NCBI RefSeq assembly: GCF_008033115.1
Contig: NZ_CP041203.1
Coordinates: 682,001-746,000, forward strand
From: Cellulomonas sp. Y8
GTDB taxonomy: Bacteria; Actinomycetota; Actinomycetes; Actinomycetales; Cellulomonadaceae
DNA length: 64,000 nt
Direction of reading: 5' to 3'
Shown here: piece after piece, positions 45,288-53,402 of the stretch
Position numbering within the stretch: position 1 is the stretch's first letter
Layout of the letters: each line of letters begins with the position of its first letter
Position numbers and translations under genes: made by a program
Notes under the pieces: model-generated
Databases searched by the model: none
Told to the model about the DNA's origin: nothing
The model's input: the letters and a program-made list of their open reading frames with translations, nothing else

Positions 45288-46271
45288 TCAGGCGACCGAC
45301 ATGCGGTCGGCGGCCGCCTCCGCCTCGTCGGTGCACGCGAACTGGCGGCGGTAGGCCTGCGGGCTCGTGCCCAGCACCCGCGCGAAGTGGTGCCGCAGGA
45401 TCGCCGCGCTGCCGAACCCGCTGGCGCGCGCGACCTCGTCCACCCCGGCGGAGGTCCGCTCGAGCATCTCCTGCGCCCGCACCAGGCGCTGCCGGGTCAC
45501 CCAGGCGGCCGGCGTCGTGCCGGTCTCGGCGCGGAACCGGCGCGCGAACGTCCGCTCGGACATCAGCGCACGGGCGGCGAGGTCCGGCACGGTCAGGTCG
45601 GCGTCCAGGTGCTCGGACATCCACGCGAGCAGCGGGGCGAGGGTGTCCGCGTCGCACGGCAGCGGGGTGTCCACGTACTGCGCCTGCCCGCCGTCCCGGT
45701 GCGGCGGCACGACCATCCGCCGCGCGACCAGCGCCGCCTGCTGCGCGCCGAGCTCGCGGCGGATGAGGTGCAGGCAGGCGTCGATGCCCGCGGCGGTCCC
45801 CGCGCTGCTGATGACGCGGCCGTCCTCGACGTAGAGCACCGCCGGGTCCACCTCGGCCGTGGGGTACCGGCGCTGCAGGTCGTCGGCGTACATCCAGTGC
45901 GTGGTGCACCGCCGCCCGTCGAGCAGCCCGGCCTCCCCCAGCGCGAACGTGCCCGAGCAGATGCTCATGACCCAGGCGCCGCGGTCGTGCGCCGCGCGGA
46001 TCGCGTCGCGCGCGGCCGCGGGCAGCCCGTAGGGCGCCTTGTAGGGCAGCACGACGACGAGGTCGGCGTCCTCGGTGACCTCGAGCCCGGTCGGCACCTC
46101 GATCGCGAGCACCGGCTCCATCGGCACGCTCCCGGGCTCCGGGGTGCACAGCGTGAAGTCGAAGGTCGGGCCGCCGGTGTCGGACCGGTCGATGCCGAAC
46201 ACCTCGCAGACCAGCCCGAGCTCGAACGCCGACACCCCGGGGACCGCGATCGCGGCGACACGCTGCAGCAT
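45288..46271 (-). CDS. GlxA family transcriptional regulator (DJ-1/PfpI-AraC fusion)
   Basis: 327 residues. An N-terminal DJ-1/PfpI (class I glutamine amidotransferase-like) domain has its nucleophile elbow at VMSICSGTFALGEAGLL (Cys in CSGT). A C-terminal AraC domain of two HTHs follows (LTVPDLAARALMSERTFARRF and SAGVDEVARASGFGSAAILRHHF). Such regulators sense small metabolites, for example quaternary amines or arginine derivatives. ATG 46271 begins the domain at its first strand (LQRVAAIAVPG). It is divergent from a 51-residue membrane protein; direct TGGCGGGA repeats lie between them. Confidence 0.9.
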   Translation of the reverse strand: MLQRVAAIAVPGVSAFELGLVCEVFGIDRSDTGGPTFDFTLCTPEPGSVPMEPVLAIEVPTGLEVTEDADLVVVLPYKAPYGLPAAARDAIRAAHDRGAWVMSICSGTFALGEAGLLDGRRCTTHWMYADDLQRRYPTAEVDPAVLYVEDGRVISSAGTAAGIDACLHLIRRELGAQQAALVARRMVVPPHRDGGQAQYVDTPLPCDADTLAPLLAWMSEHLDADLTVPDLAARALMSERTFARRFRAETGTTPAAWVTRQRLVRAQEMLERTSAGVDEVARASGFGSAAILRHHFARVLGTSPQAYRRQFACTDEAEAAADRMSVA

Positions 46272-46293
46272 GCGACCGAGCCTGCCACGGATC

Positions 46294-46356
46294 TGGCGGG
46301 AAGTCGACGGGGGTCGGCAGTGCTGCCACTCGTGGCGGGATCGATGTGGCGGAAGG
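46294..46356. promoter_or_regulatory. Direct repeats (TGGCGGGA) between GlxA regulator and small membrane protein gene
   Basis: TGGCGGGAAG (46294-46303), TGGCGGGA (46333-46340) and TGGCGGAAGG (46347-46356) lie in the same orientation; TGCCAC-TC-GTGGCG forms an inverted repeat around the second copy. AraC-type regulators commonly bind direct repeats, so these are candidate sites. The last copy coincides with the ribosome binding site of the small gene. Confidence 0.45.
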
Positions 46357-46365
46357 CTTTCTGCC

Positions 46366-46521
46366 ATGACCGCACTGATCCTCGCCCTGGCCCTCCTCAC
46401 CCTGACCGCCTACCTCGGCGCCCGGCTGTACGACTGGCTGCGGACCGACGGCCTCGGCCGCCGCGAGCCCCCGCGCTCGCACCACGACTGGACCGACGAC
46501 GCCGACCGCTACCTGCACTGA
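46366..46521 (+). CDS. Small single-pass membrane protein
   Basis: 51 residues: one membrane segment immediately at the N-terminus (TALILALALLTLTAYLGARLY), then a cytoplasmic or extracytoplasmic tail rich in Arg, Asp and His ending DWTDDADRYLH. GGAAGG lies about 9 bases before ATG 46366. Divergence from a GlxA-type regulator and the repeats in between make regulation by it plausible. No family is recognised; coding status rests on the start, SD and hydropathy. Confidence 0.6.
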   Translation: MTALILALALLTLTAYLGARLYDWLRTDGLGRREPPRSHHDWTDDADRYLH

Positions 46522-46630
46522 GCCCCTCGGTCCCGCGCCGCGCGTCGGCGGGCGCCCCCGGCGCTCCGGCTGCGAGACTGGCCACGCGTCCGCGACCGCG
46601 GGACGCGCACGGCGAGCGGGAGGACGGGAC

Positions 46631-47230
46631 GTGGGCGAGCTGCCACTGCGCCTGGTGGTGATCGGGGACGAGCTGGCCGCGGGCGCCGGCGACCCGCGGG
46701 CGCTGGGCTGGGTCGGCCGCGTGGCCGCGCGCACGGCGACCCCCGTGCCCCCGACCGTGCTGACCCTGGCGGTCCCCGGCGAGACCACCTCCGGCCTCTC
46801 CGCCCGGTGGGAGGAGGAGGTCGGCCGGCGCGCCTCGGCCGAGGCCGACACCCGGCTCGTCGTCTCCCTGGGCCGCGCCGACGCCCTCGCCGGGCTGTCG
46901 CTCGCGCGCAGCCGGCTCAACCTCGCGAACATCCTCGACGCGGCGGAGCAGCGCCGGATGCCGGCGTTCGTCGTCGGCCCGCCGCCCGGCGCGGGGGTCG
47001 ACCCCACGACGCTCGCGGACCTGTCCGCCGCCTTCGCCGACGTGACCACCCGGCGCCGGGTGCCGTACGTCGACACCTGCACCCCGCTGGCCGGGCACGA
47101 GCAGTGGCTCGCCGACCTCGCCGCGGGCGACGGGTCGCTGCCCGGGCAGGCCGGCTACGGGCTCATGGCCTGGCTCGTGCTGCACTCGCACTGGAACGCC
47201 TGGCTCGGCCTCCCGGAGGACGTGGTCTGA
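46631..47230 (+). CDS. SGNH-hydrolase-like protein with altered catalytic residues
   Basis: 199 residues with the SGNH/GDSL fold order: strand and block I LRLVVIGDELAAGAGDPRALGW, block II-like VPGETTSG, block III VVSLGRADALAG, and the C-terminal GQAGYGLMAWLVL. The nucleophile position of block I (GDS) is Glu (GDE), block III has Arg/Ala in place of GxND, and the C-terminal DxxH reads DGSLPG, lacking His. It is probably not a classical esterase; a binding role or altered chemistry is possible. GTG 46631 has GGGAGGACGG upstream. Confidence 0.75.
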   Translation: MGELPLRLVVIGDELAAGAGDPRALGWVGRVAARTATPVPPTVLTLAVPGETTSGLSARWEEEVGRRASAEADTRLVVSLGRADALAGLSLARSRLNLANILDAAEQRRMPAFVVGPPPGAGVDPTTLADLSAAFADVTTRRRVPYVDTCTPLAGHEQWLADLAAGDGSLPGQAGYGLMAWLVLHSHWNAWLGLPEDVV

Positions 47231-47258
47231 CCGCCGCGGGCCGCCCGCCGCCCCGTGC

Positions 47259-47912
47259 TCAGCGGGGCGGAAGGGTCGCGGCGATCGCCGAGCGGGCGCT
47301 CGCGAGCACGGTGCGCACCGTGTCGGCGGTGAGCGCGGTCGGCCCCCCGGCCGCCTCCGCGCGGCGCACGGCGTCGCGCACGTCGGCCCGGAACGCCGCG
47401 AGGTCGGCCTCGATCTGCGCGCGGCGCGTCCGGGCGGCCCGGCGCTCCTCCGCGGCCGGGCCGCCCGGACGCGGCACCCCGGCCGCCGACGCCTCGACCC
47501 GCGACTCCCGGGTGCGGAGCGCCGCCGCCCGCGCCTGCTGCGCCGCCGCCGCCATCTCCGCCCGCATCCCCGCCATGGACCCGGCGACCTCGGCCCGCAC
47601 CTGGGCGGCGAGGTCGCGCACCACGTCGGCCAGCTCGTGCTCCAGCGCGGCCAGCTCCGCGCGGTGCGCCTCGACCTCCTGCCGGCCGCGGTCGGTCAGG
47701 GCGTACAGCGTCTTGCGGCCCGACTCGGTGCGCGCGACCAGGCCCTCCTCCTCGAGCCGGGCGAGCCGCGGGTACACCGTCCCGGCGCTCGGCCGGTAGG
47801 TGCCGCCGAACCGGTCCGACAGCGCGCGGATCAGCTCGTAGCCGTGCCGCGGCCCGGCCTCCAGCAGCGAGAGCAGGTACAGCCGGAGCTGCCCGTGCCC
47901 GAAGACGGCCAT
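47259..47912 (-). CDS. PadR family transcriptional regulator
   Basis: 217 residues. The PadR winged helix is at residues ~5-80: LRLYLLSLLEAGPRHGYELIRAL, GGTYRPSAGTVYPRLARLEEEGLV, GRKTLYALTDRGRQ. A long, Ala/Arg/Glu-rich helical C-terminus (about 130 residues) makes the dimer arm. ATG 47912 overlaps the stop of the DUF4097 gene (ATGA), so it is co-translated with it. It probably controls the pair through the A/T-rich palindromes at 48773-48806. Confidence 0.9.
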   Translation of the reverse strand: MAVFGHGQLRLYLLSLLEAGPRHGYELIRALSDRFGGTYRPSAGTVYPRLARLEEEGLVARTESGRKTLYALTDRGRQEVEAHRAELAALEHELADVVRDLAAQVRAEVAGSMAGMRAEMAAAAQQARAAALRTRESRVEASAAGVPRPGGPAAEERRAARTRRAQIEADLAAFRADVRDAVRRAEAAGGPTALTADTVRTVLASARSAIAATLPPR

Positions 47913-48754
47913 CAGGCGCCGCCGGCGTCCATCACCGGCTCGGCGAGCGGGGCGCCGTGCAGCACCGTGAGGTGGCCGGACACGGTCTGGGAGTAGACGT
48001 AGCAGGTGGCGCGGTCGTCGCGGAGGTCGACGGTCGTGCGCCCGGGGCGGCGGTCGCCGTGCTCGACGCCGTCGACGACGACCCGCCCGGACACGCTGCG
48101 CGCCTCGACCCCGACGCCGTGGCCCGCGGGCAGCCGCACGGCGACGTCGCCGGAGACGGTCCGGACGTGGCAGACCGAGGTGGGCGCCAGGCAGTCGAGC
48201 GTCACCTCGCCGGACACGGTGGTCACCGAGACCCGGTGCAGCGCGCCGGAGGCCGTCGCCGCGCCCGAGACGGTGCCGATCGACAGGTCCCCGAGGTGGT
48301 CGCGCACGACGACGTCGGACGACACGCTCTTGACCGACAGCGCGCCGCGGGTGCCGTCCACGACCACGCCGCCGCCCACCGTGGACACCGTCGCGTCCTG
48401 CTGGACGCCGGCGAGCAGCAGGTCCGCGTTCACCGAGGCCAGCGACGCGGCGACGGCGCGCGGCACGGCGAGGTGCATCTCCACGCGGTCGCGCTGGCCC
48501 GGTCCGCGCAGCCGCTCCAGGAAGCCGTCGATGCCGGTGACCGACCGGACGCCGGCCCACAGCGCCCCGTCGGCGTAGGTCACCTCGAGCGGCGAGCCGT
48601 CGACCCGGTGCACCTCGAGCCGCGCCCCGGTCAGCGCCGGGTCGTCGTGGGCGACGACGTCGACCCGTCCCCCGCTGACCTGGACGCGCAGCGAGCGCAC
48701 GTCCTCGACCTCGATGATCTGCGGGCCGATGACGACCCAGGACTCCGTGGCCAT
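47912..48754 (-). CDS. DUF4097 family beta-strand repeat protein
   Basis: 280 residues made of repeated short beta strands of the form xVSGxV (TVSGAATAS, TVSGEVTLD, TVSGDVAVR, SVSGRVVVD, TVSGHLTVL), the DUF4097 adhesin-like beta-solenoid. No signal peptide or membrane segment is evident, so it is likely cytoplasmic. DUF4097 genes commonly sit next to PadR or zinc-ribbon regulators and envelope-stress genes; the function is unknown. ATG 48754 (GGAGGAG 6 bases upstream) is preferred to ATG 48772. Confidence 0.85.
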   Translation of the reverse strand: MATESWVVIGPQIIEVEDVRSLRVQVSGGRVDVVAHDDPALTGARLEVHRVDGSPLEVTYADGALWAGVRSVTGIDGFLERLRGPGQRDRVEMHLAVPRAVAASLASVNADLLLAGVQQDATVSTVGGGVVVDGTRGALSVKSVSSDVVVRDHLGDLSIGTVSGAATASGALHRVSVTTVSGEVTLDCLAPTSVCHVRTVSGDVAVRLPAGHGVGVEARSVSGRVVVDGVEHGDRRPGRTTVDLRDDRATCYVYSQTVSGHLTVLHGAPLAEPVMDAGGA

Positions 48755-48772
48755 GGCGCTGCTCCTCCGCAT

Positions 48773-48806
48773 CGAGATATATCGCGTTCGGACACGCTAT
48801 ATCGCG
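48773..48806. promoter_or_regulatory. Candidate PadR operator pair upstream of DUF4097-padR
   Basis: A near-perfect palindrome CGAGATATATCGCG (48773-48786) and a related CGCTATATCGCG (48795-48806) have centres 21 bp apart (two turns). Both carry TATATCGCG. They overlap where the minus-strand promoter of the DUF4097 gene must lie (18-50 bases before its ATG). Confidence 0.65.
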
Positions 48807-48854
48807 TCAGCAGGGCGGGCAAGGGGTGGCGCGGGCCGGCGGGCCGCGGTGCGG

Positions 48855-49943
48855 TCAGGCGATCAGGCCCACCGAGCGCAGCTCGACGGTCAGGTCCTGC
48901 GGGTTCGTCGCGACGCCCAGGGCCTCGTCGTAGGTCACCGTGCCGTCCGCGACCAGGCGCACCAGGTGCTGGTCGAACGTCTGCATCTTGTAGTAGTCGC
49001 CCTGCTTGATCAGGTCCAGCAGGGGCTCGCTGCTCGACGGGTCCACGATCGCCTCCGCCGTGCGGCCGGTGTTCACCAGCACCTCGACCACCGCGGTCCG
49101 GCCCGCGCCGTCCGCCTTGCGCGCCAGCCGCTGCGACACGATGCCGCGCAGCGCCTGGGCCAGCGCGACGCGGATCTGCTGCTGCTCGTGCGGCGGGAAG
49201 AAGTCGACGATGCGGTTCACCGACTCGGCGGCGTCGATCGTGTGCAGCGTGGAGAGCACCAGGTGCCCGGTCTCCGCCGCGGACAGCGCGGCGCGGACGG
49301 TCTCCACGTCGCGCATCTCGCCGACGAAGATGACGTCCGGGTCCTGCCGCATGGCGGCCCGCAGCGCGACCGTGAAGTCGGCCGTGTCCTGCCGGATCTC
49401 GCGCTGGGAGACGATGCCGCGCTTGTCGGCGTGCAGGACCTCGATCGGGTCCTCGATCGTCACGATGTTGGCCTCGCGCACCGTGTTGATCAGGTCGATC
49501 ATCGAGGCGAGCGTCGTCGTCTTGCCCGACCCGGTGGGGCCGGTGACGAGCACCAGGCCGCGCGGCTCCAGGGCGAGCTCGCCCAGCACCTCCGGCAGGC
49601 CGAGCTCGGACAGCGACTGCGCGCCGGTCCCGACCAGGCGGAACACCAGGCCGTAGGTGCCGCGGGCCTGGTACGCGTTGACGCGGAACCGGCCCACGCC
49701 CGACAGGGAGAACGCGAAGTCCGCCTCGTGGGTGCGGACGAACGTCTCGGTCAGGTCGTCGGGCAGCACCTCCCCGAGCATGTGCTCGGTGTCCCGCGGC
49801 TTGAGCGCGGGGACCTGCAGCCGGCGGAGCCGGCCGTCGACGCGGACGCGCGGCTCGGAGCCGACCTTGACGTGCAGGTCGGAGCCGCCGGCCTGGGCCA
49901 GGGCGTGCAGGAGGGGGACGACGGACTGCGGCTGGTCGCTCAC
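48855..49943 (-). CDS. pilT: PilT-like type IV pilus retraction ATPase
   Basis: 362 residues, standard PilT length. N-terminal PAS-like domain (GGSDLHVKVGSEPRVRVDG), Walker A GPTGSGKTTT, Asp box VTIEDPIE, Walker B VIFVGEMRD (Glu of AIRAGE is here VGEMRD), His box STLHTIDAAESVNR. Motor proteins of this type depolymerise pili. No pilin, PilB, PilC or PilM genes are in the window, so it is an orphan here. GTG 49943 is the only start upstream of the domain. A clade of such ATPases in actinobacteria may serve non-pilus systems. Confidence 0.88.
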   Translation of the reverse strand: MSDQPQSVVPLLHALAQAGGSDLHVKVGSEPRVRVDGRLRRLQVPALKPRDTEHMLGEVLPDDLTETFVRTHEADFAFSLSGVGRFRVNAYQARGTYGLVFRLVGTGAQSLSELGLPEVLGELALEPRGLVLVTGPTGSGKTTTLASMIDLINTVREANIVTIEDPIEVLHADKRGIVSQREIRQDTADFTVALRAAMRQDPDVIFVGEMRDVETVRAALSAAETGHLVLSTLHTIDAAESVNRIVDFFPPHEQQQIRVALAQALRGIVSQRLARKADGAGRTAVVEVLVNTGRTAEAIVDPSSSEPLLDLIKQGDYYKMQTFDQHLVRLVADGTVTYDEALGVATNPQDLTVELRSVGLIA

Positions 49944-50074
49944 TCCCTGGTGATCGGCCGGTCACCCCCCGTCCTTGAACGGTCGGTGCGGACGAGCAGC
50001 GCGGATGTGGGACCATGGAGGGTCCCCGGGCGGCTGTACCGCCGTGCCGGTCAGTCTCACCAGGGAGAAGTTCC

Positions 50075-50149
50075 ATGAGCAAGCGTGGCCGCAAGCGCCG
50101 TTCCCGCGCCGGGAACGGCGCCAACCACGGCAAGCGCCCCAACGCCTGA
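50075..50149 (+). CDS. 50S ribosomal protein bL37 (24 residues)
   Basis: ATG 50075 opens a 24-codon gene: SKRGRKRRSRAGNG then ANHGKRPNA. The basic composition and the invariant ANHGKRPNA ending match actinobacterial bL37, a tiny 50S subunit protein first seen in mycobacterial ribosome structures. GGGAGAAG lies 4 bases upstream, a strong ribosome binding site, and a strong hairpin terminator follows at 50180-50206, so it is transcribed alone. Its size makes it easily missed. Confidence 0.93.
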   Translation: MSKRGRKRRSRAGNGANHGKRPNA

Positions 50150-50179
50150 GCGTCGGGCGGCGCAGCCGCACCCAGCACG

Positions 50180-50206
50180 AGGGCCCGGTGCGACGCACCG
50201 GGCCCT
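50180..50206 (+). terminator. Hairpin terminator after bL37
   Basis: Perfect 12-bp stem AGGGCCCGGTGC/GCACCGGGCCCT with GAC loop, followed by TCGTCGTGCT. It lies 30 bases after the bL37 stop. Confidence 0.85.
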
Positions 50207-50257
50207 TCGTCGTGCTCGGGGGGCGGCGTCCGACCTGCGGGCCGGCCGCCGCGCCGC

Positions 50258-50557
50258 TCAGAGCGTGCGCGTGACCCGCAGGGTCGTCAGCTGTGCGTGG
50301 ATCCTCACCCGCAGGTCCTCCGGGGCCTTGTCCTGGCAGCACCGCTTGACGAGCTCCTTGAGCATCGTCTCGACGGCGATCTCGTCCAGGCAGGGCCGGC
50401 AGTCCTCGATGTGCTGCCGCACCTGGTCCGCGTCACCCGGCTCGAGCTCCCGGTCCACGTAGGCGAACAGCCGGCCCAGCGCCTGCTCGCACTCGGGGCC
50501 GCAGGACCCCTGGCCCTCTGCCGGCGTCGACGTCCCCGCGGCGTCCAAGCCCGTCAT
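50258..50557 (-). CDS. rsrA: Mycothiol-system anti-sigma factor RsrA
   Basis: 99-residue ZAS-family anti-sigma factor. Zinc and redox residues: Cys in [13 protein letters not shown] and the HxxxCxxC motif [12 protein letters not shown]. Under reducing conditions it binds and silences SigR; disulphide formation between the cysteines releases zinc and SigR. A further CC pair (VKRCCQDKA) is in the C-terminal helix. ATG 50557 overlaps the sigR stop (ATGA), so the partners are made together. Confidence 0.95.
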   Translation of the reverse strand: MTGLDAAGTSTPAEGQGSCGPECEQALGRLFAYVDRELEPGDADQVRQHIEDCRPCLDEIAVETMLKELVKRCCQDKAPEDLRVRIHAQLTTLRVTRTL

Positions 50558-51210
50558 CGTGCCCTCCTCGACGATCCCGTGCCGTCCCCGCCCTCGGCGG
50601 TCGCGGACCCCCCTGCCGGCACCAGCCCCCGGTCGCGCGCGTAGTCGGCCAGCATGTCGCGCAGCTGGCCCCGCCCGCGGTGCAGCCGGGACATCACGGT
50701 CCCGATCGGGGTGCCCATGATCTCGGCGATCTCCTTGTAGGCGAACCCCTCGACGTCCGCCAGGTACACGGCGATCCGGAAGTCCTCCGGCAGCCGCGCG
50801 AGCGCGTCCTTCACGTCCGAGTCCGGCAGGTGGTCGAGCGCCTCGGCCTCGGCGGAGCGCAGCCCCGTCGACGAGTGCGACTCGGCCCGCGCGATCTGCC
50901 AGTCCTCGATCTCGTCCGCCTGGGACTGCTGCGGCTCGCGCTGCTTCTTGCGGTACGTGTTGATGAACGTGTTGGTGAGGATCCGGTACAGCCACGCCTT
51001 GAGGTTCGTGCCCGGCCGGTACTGGTGGAAGGCGGCGAACGCCTTCGCGAACGTCTCCTGGACCAGGTCCTCGGCGTCCGACGGGTTCCGGGTCATGCGC
51101 AGGGCGGCGCCGTACAGCTGGTCCAGGTAGACCAGCGCCTCGGCCTCGAACCGCTCGCTGCGCGCCGCGTCGTCCTCGGACTCGGGGGCGCGTGTGGTGT
51201 CCTCGCTCAT
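50554..51210 (-). CDS. sigR: ECF sigma factor SigR/SigH (thiol-oxidative stress)
   Basis: 218 residues. Region 2: [27 protein letters not shown] and [25 protein letters not shown]; region 4: [45 protein letters not shown]. This wording is that of the SigR/SigH group, and the coupled rsrA confirms it. It transcribes mycothiol, thioredoxin and protein quality genes in relatives. A GGGAAT-N19-GTT element at 51352-51325 suggests autoregulation. An alternative TAGGCT box lies 8 bases before ATG 51210. Confidence 0.95.
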   Translation of the reverse strand: MSEDTTRAPESEDDAARSERFEAEALVYLDQLYGAALRMTRNPSDAEDLVQETFAKAFAAFHQYRPGTNLKAWLYRILTNTFINTYRKKQREPQQSQADEIEDWQIARAESHSSTGLRSAEAEALDHLPDSDVKDALARLPEDFRIAVYLADVEGFAYKEIAEIMGTPIGTVMSRLHRGRGQLRDMLADYARDRGLVPAGGSATAEGGDGTGSSRRAR

Positions 51211-51324
51211 CACCGCCGAGCCTAGTGCGCGCGGAGGCACCGGGCCGCCCGGGCGGGGCAGCACGGCGACGCCACCGGCGGAGGCGGCCGGCCGTTCGAG
51301 GGTGGTACAGCTCATGGACGGCAC

Positions 51325-51352
51325 AACACGGGCGGCCGCCCCGGGCATTCCC
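51325..51352 (-). promoter_or_regulatory. SigR-type promoter upstream of sigR
   Basis: Minus strand GGGAAT (51352-51347), 19-base spacer, GTT (51327-51325), one base longer than the usual N18. It would give a leader of about 105 bases and positive autoregulation, as known for SigR in Streptomyces. Confidence 0.6.
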
Positions 51353-51429
51353 GGGGGCGGCGAGCAGGTCGCGCCGCTAGGTTGGACGGCAGGCGTCCGT
51401 GCGTCGCGGACGGCCGGGAGGAGGACGTC

Positions 51430-52008
51430 ATGCTGCTGCGCCGCATCGCCCGACCGCTGTTCGCGTCGTGGTTCCTGAGCGAGGGGGTCGACGCGCTGCG
51501 CCGGCCGGCCGCGCACGTCGCGGTCGCCCGGGGTGCGGTCGAGCGGCTCGACGCCGCCGTCCCGCGCGGCGCCCTCGGCGGCGCGCTCGACGCCTACCGG
51601 CACCCGTCGGACGCGCAGCTGACGACGGTCGTGCGGGTGCACGGCGGCGCGACCGCGCTGGCCGCCCTGCTGCTCGCCACCGGGCGCGCGCCCCGCGCCG
51701 CCGCCCTGGCGCTCGCCGCCCTCACGCTGCCGCTCGCCGCAGCCGACGCCCCGGCCTCCCGCAAGGAGCGCCGCACGCTGTCCGAGCAGGAGAAGAAGGA
51801 CCGCAAGGCCCGGTTCCTGCGCGGCCTGTCGATGACCGGCGGCGCGCTCATCGCCGCCGCCGACACCGCGGGGCGGCCGTCGGTGCGCTGGCGCGTCGAG
51901 CACGCCCGGGCGACCCGGGCCGCGACCGCGAAGGCGGCGGCCGCGGCGGCGACGGCCTCGGCGGCGACGAAGGCCGCGTCGAAGAAGATCACGGACGCGG
52001 TGCACTGA
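51430..52008 (+). CDS. DoxX family membrane protein
   Basis: 192 residues. [21 protein letters not shown] is the DoxX first helix with the conserved pattern, followed by the [22 protein letters not shown] and [15 protein letters not shown] segments. The C-terminal third is an unusual Ala/Lys/Thr-rich low-complexity tail ([13 protein letters not shown]) likely cytosolic. DoxX proteins in mycobacteria join thiol and oxidative-stress complexes at the membrane, which fits the position next to, and divergent from, sigR. GGGAGGAGGACG lies just before ATG 51430. Confidence 0.85.
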   Translation: MLLRRIARPLFASWFLSEGVDALRRPAAHVAVARGAVERLDAAVPRGALGGALDAYRHPSDAQLTTVVRVHGGATALAALLLATGRAPRAAALALAALTLPLAAADAPASRKERRTLSEQEKKDRKARFLRGLSMTGGALIAAADTAGRPSVRWRVEHARATRAATAKAAAAAATASAATKAASKKITDAVH

Positions 52009-52087
52009 GCCCCGTGCGCGACCCGCGCCGCCTCGCAGGGCGGACGCCCGGGCCGGGCGCCCGGCGCGCCCCGATAGCCTGACCGCC

Positions 52088-53386
52088 ATGAGCTCCGAGG
52101 TCCTCCCCGCCGCCCCCGACTGGCCCGCCCCCACGGCGACCGGCCCCCTGGACGCGACGGTCGAGGTCCCCGGCTCCAAGTCGCTGACCAACCGCTACCT
52201 GGTGCTCGCCGCGCTCGCCGACGGCCCCGGGCGCCTGCGCGGCGCGCTGCGCTCCCGGGACACGCTGCTCATGGCGCAGGCGCTGCGGGACCTCGGCACG
52301 ACGATCGAGGACGACCCCGCCGCGCCCGGCGACTGGCTGGTGACGCCGGGGGCGTTCCGCGGGCCGCGGGCGGTCGACTGCGGCCTGGCCGGGACGGTCA
52401 TGCGGTTCCTGCCCGCCGTGGCGGCGCTGGCGGACGGCGACGTCCGGTTCGACGGCGACGCGGGCGCCCGCGTCCGGCCGATGGGCCCCGTCCTCGCGGC
52501 GCTGCGCGCGCTGGGCGTCGGCGTCGCCGAGCACGGCGAGCCGGGCCACCTCCCGTTCACGATCACCGGCACCGGCTCCGTCGAGGGCGGCGTCGTCGAC
52601 GTCGACGCGTCGGGCTCCTCGCAGTTCGTGTCCGGCCTGCTGCTCACCGCGCCGCGGTTCGAGCGGGGGCTGACGATCCGGCACACCGGCCCGACGCTGC
52701 CGAGCCTCCCCCACATCGAGATGACGGTCGCCGCCCTGCGCGCCGCCGGCGTCGTGGTCGACGACTCCGTGCCGACGGTGTGGCAGGTCGAGCCGGGACC
52801 GGTCGCCGCGCGCGACGTGCGGGTCGAGCCGGACCTGTCCAACGCGGCGCCGTTCCTGTGCGCGGCGCTGGTCGCGGGCGGGACCGTGCGGGTGCCGGGC
52901 TGGCCCGCCGCCACGACGCAGCCGGGCGGGCTGCTGCCCGGGATCCTCGAGCAGATGGGCGCGACGACCCGGCTCGACGGCGACGTGCTGGCGGTGACCG
53001 GCACCGGCCAGGTGCGCGGCGTCGACCTCGACCTGCACGCCGCCGGCGAGATCGCCCCGACGATCGCCGCGCTCGCCGCGCTCGCCGACTCCCCCACCCG
53101 GCTGCGGGGCATCGCCCACCTGCGCGGGCACGAGACCGACCGGCTCGCCGCCCTGTCCGCCGAGATCACCCGGCTCGGCGGGCAGGCCGAGCAGACCACC
53201 GACGGCCTGGTCATCACCCCGCGGCCGCTGCACGCCGGGACGGTCCGGACCTACGCGGACCACCGGATGGCGACGTTCGGCGCGCTCCTCGGCCTGGCCG
53301 TGCCGGGGGTGCTGGTGGAGGACGTCGCGACCACCGCCAAGACCATCCCGGACTTCGTGGGGCTGTGGGACGGGATGCTGGCGTGA
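52088..53386 (+). CDS. aroA: 3-phosphoshikimate 1-carboxyvinyltransferase (EPSP synthase)
   Basis: 432 residues. Shikimate pathway step joining shikimate-3-phosphate and PEP. Motifs: [19 protein letters not shown] (Lys-Ser loop), [17 protein letters not shown] (PEP loop; Phe follows MR where E. coli has Pro101, as in mycobacterial AroA), [50 protein letters not shown] (catalytic Glu/Asp region) and [18 protein letters not shown] (52075-52080) stands 7 bases before the ATG. rsgA follows 16 bases later, as in other actinobacteria. Confidence 0.95.
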   Translation: MSSEVLPAAPDWPAPTATGPLDATVEVPGSKSLTNRYLVLAALADGPGRLRGALRSRDTLLMAQALRDLGTTIEDDPAAPGDWLVTPGAFRGPRAVDCGLAGTVMRFLPAVAALADGDVRFDGDAGARVRPMGPVLAALRALGVGVAEHGEPGHLPFTITGTGSVEGGVVDVDASGSSQFVSGLLLTAPRFERGLTIRHTGPTLPSLPHIEMTVAALRAAGVVVDDSVPTVWQVEPGPVAARDVRVEPDLSNAAPFLCAALVAGGTVRVPGWPAATTQPGGLLPGILEQMGATTRLDGDVLAVTGTGQVRGVDLDLHAAGEIAPTIAALAALADSPTRLRGIAHLRGHETDRLAALSAEITRLGGQAEQTTDGLVITPRPLHAGTVRTYADHRMATFGALLGLAVPGVLVEDVATTAKTIPDFVGLWDGMLA

Positions 53387-53402
53387 CGGGGGGCTGCTGA
53401 CC

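Noticed and set aside
52379..52417. Unusual EPSP synthase loop (Phe after MR) as a novel resistance feature
   Set aside because: The same GTxxRF pattern is normal in mycobacterial AroA, so it is lineage-typical.
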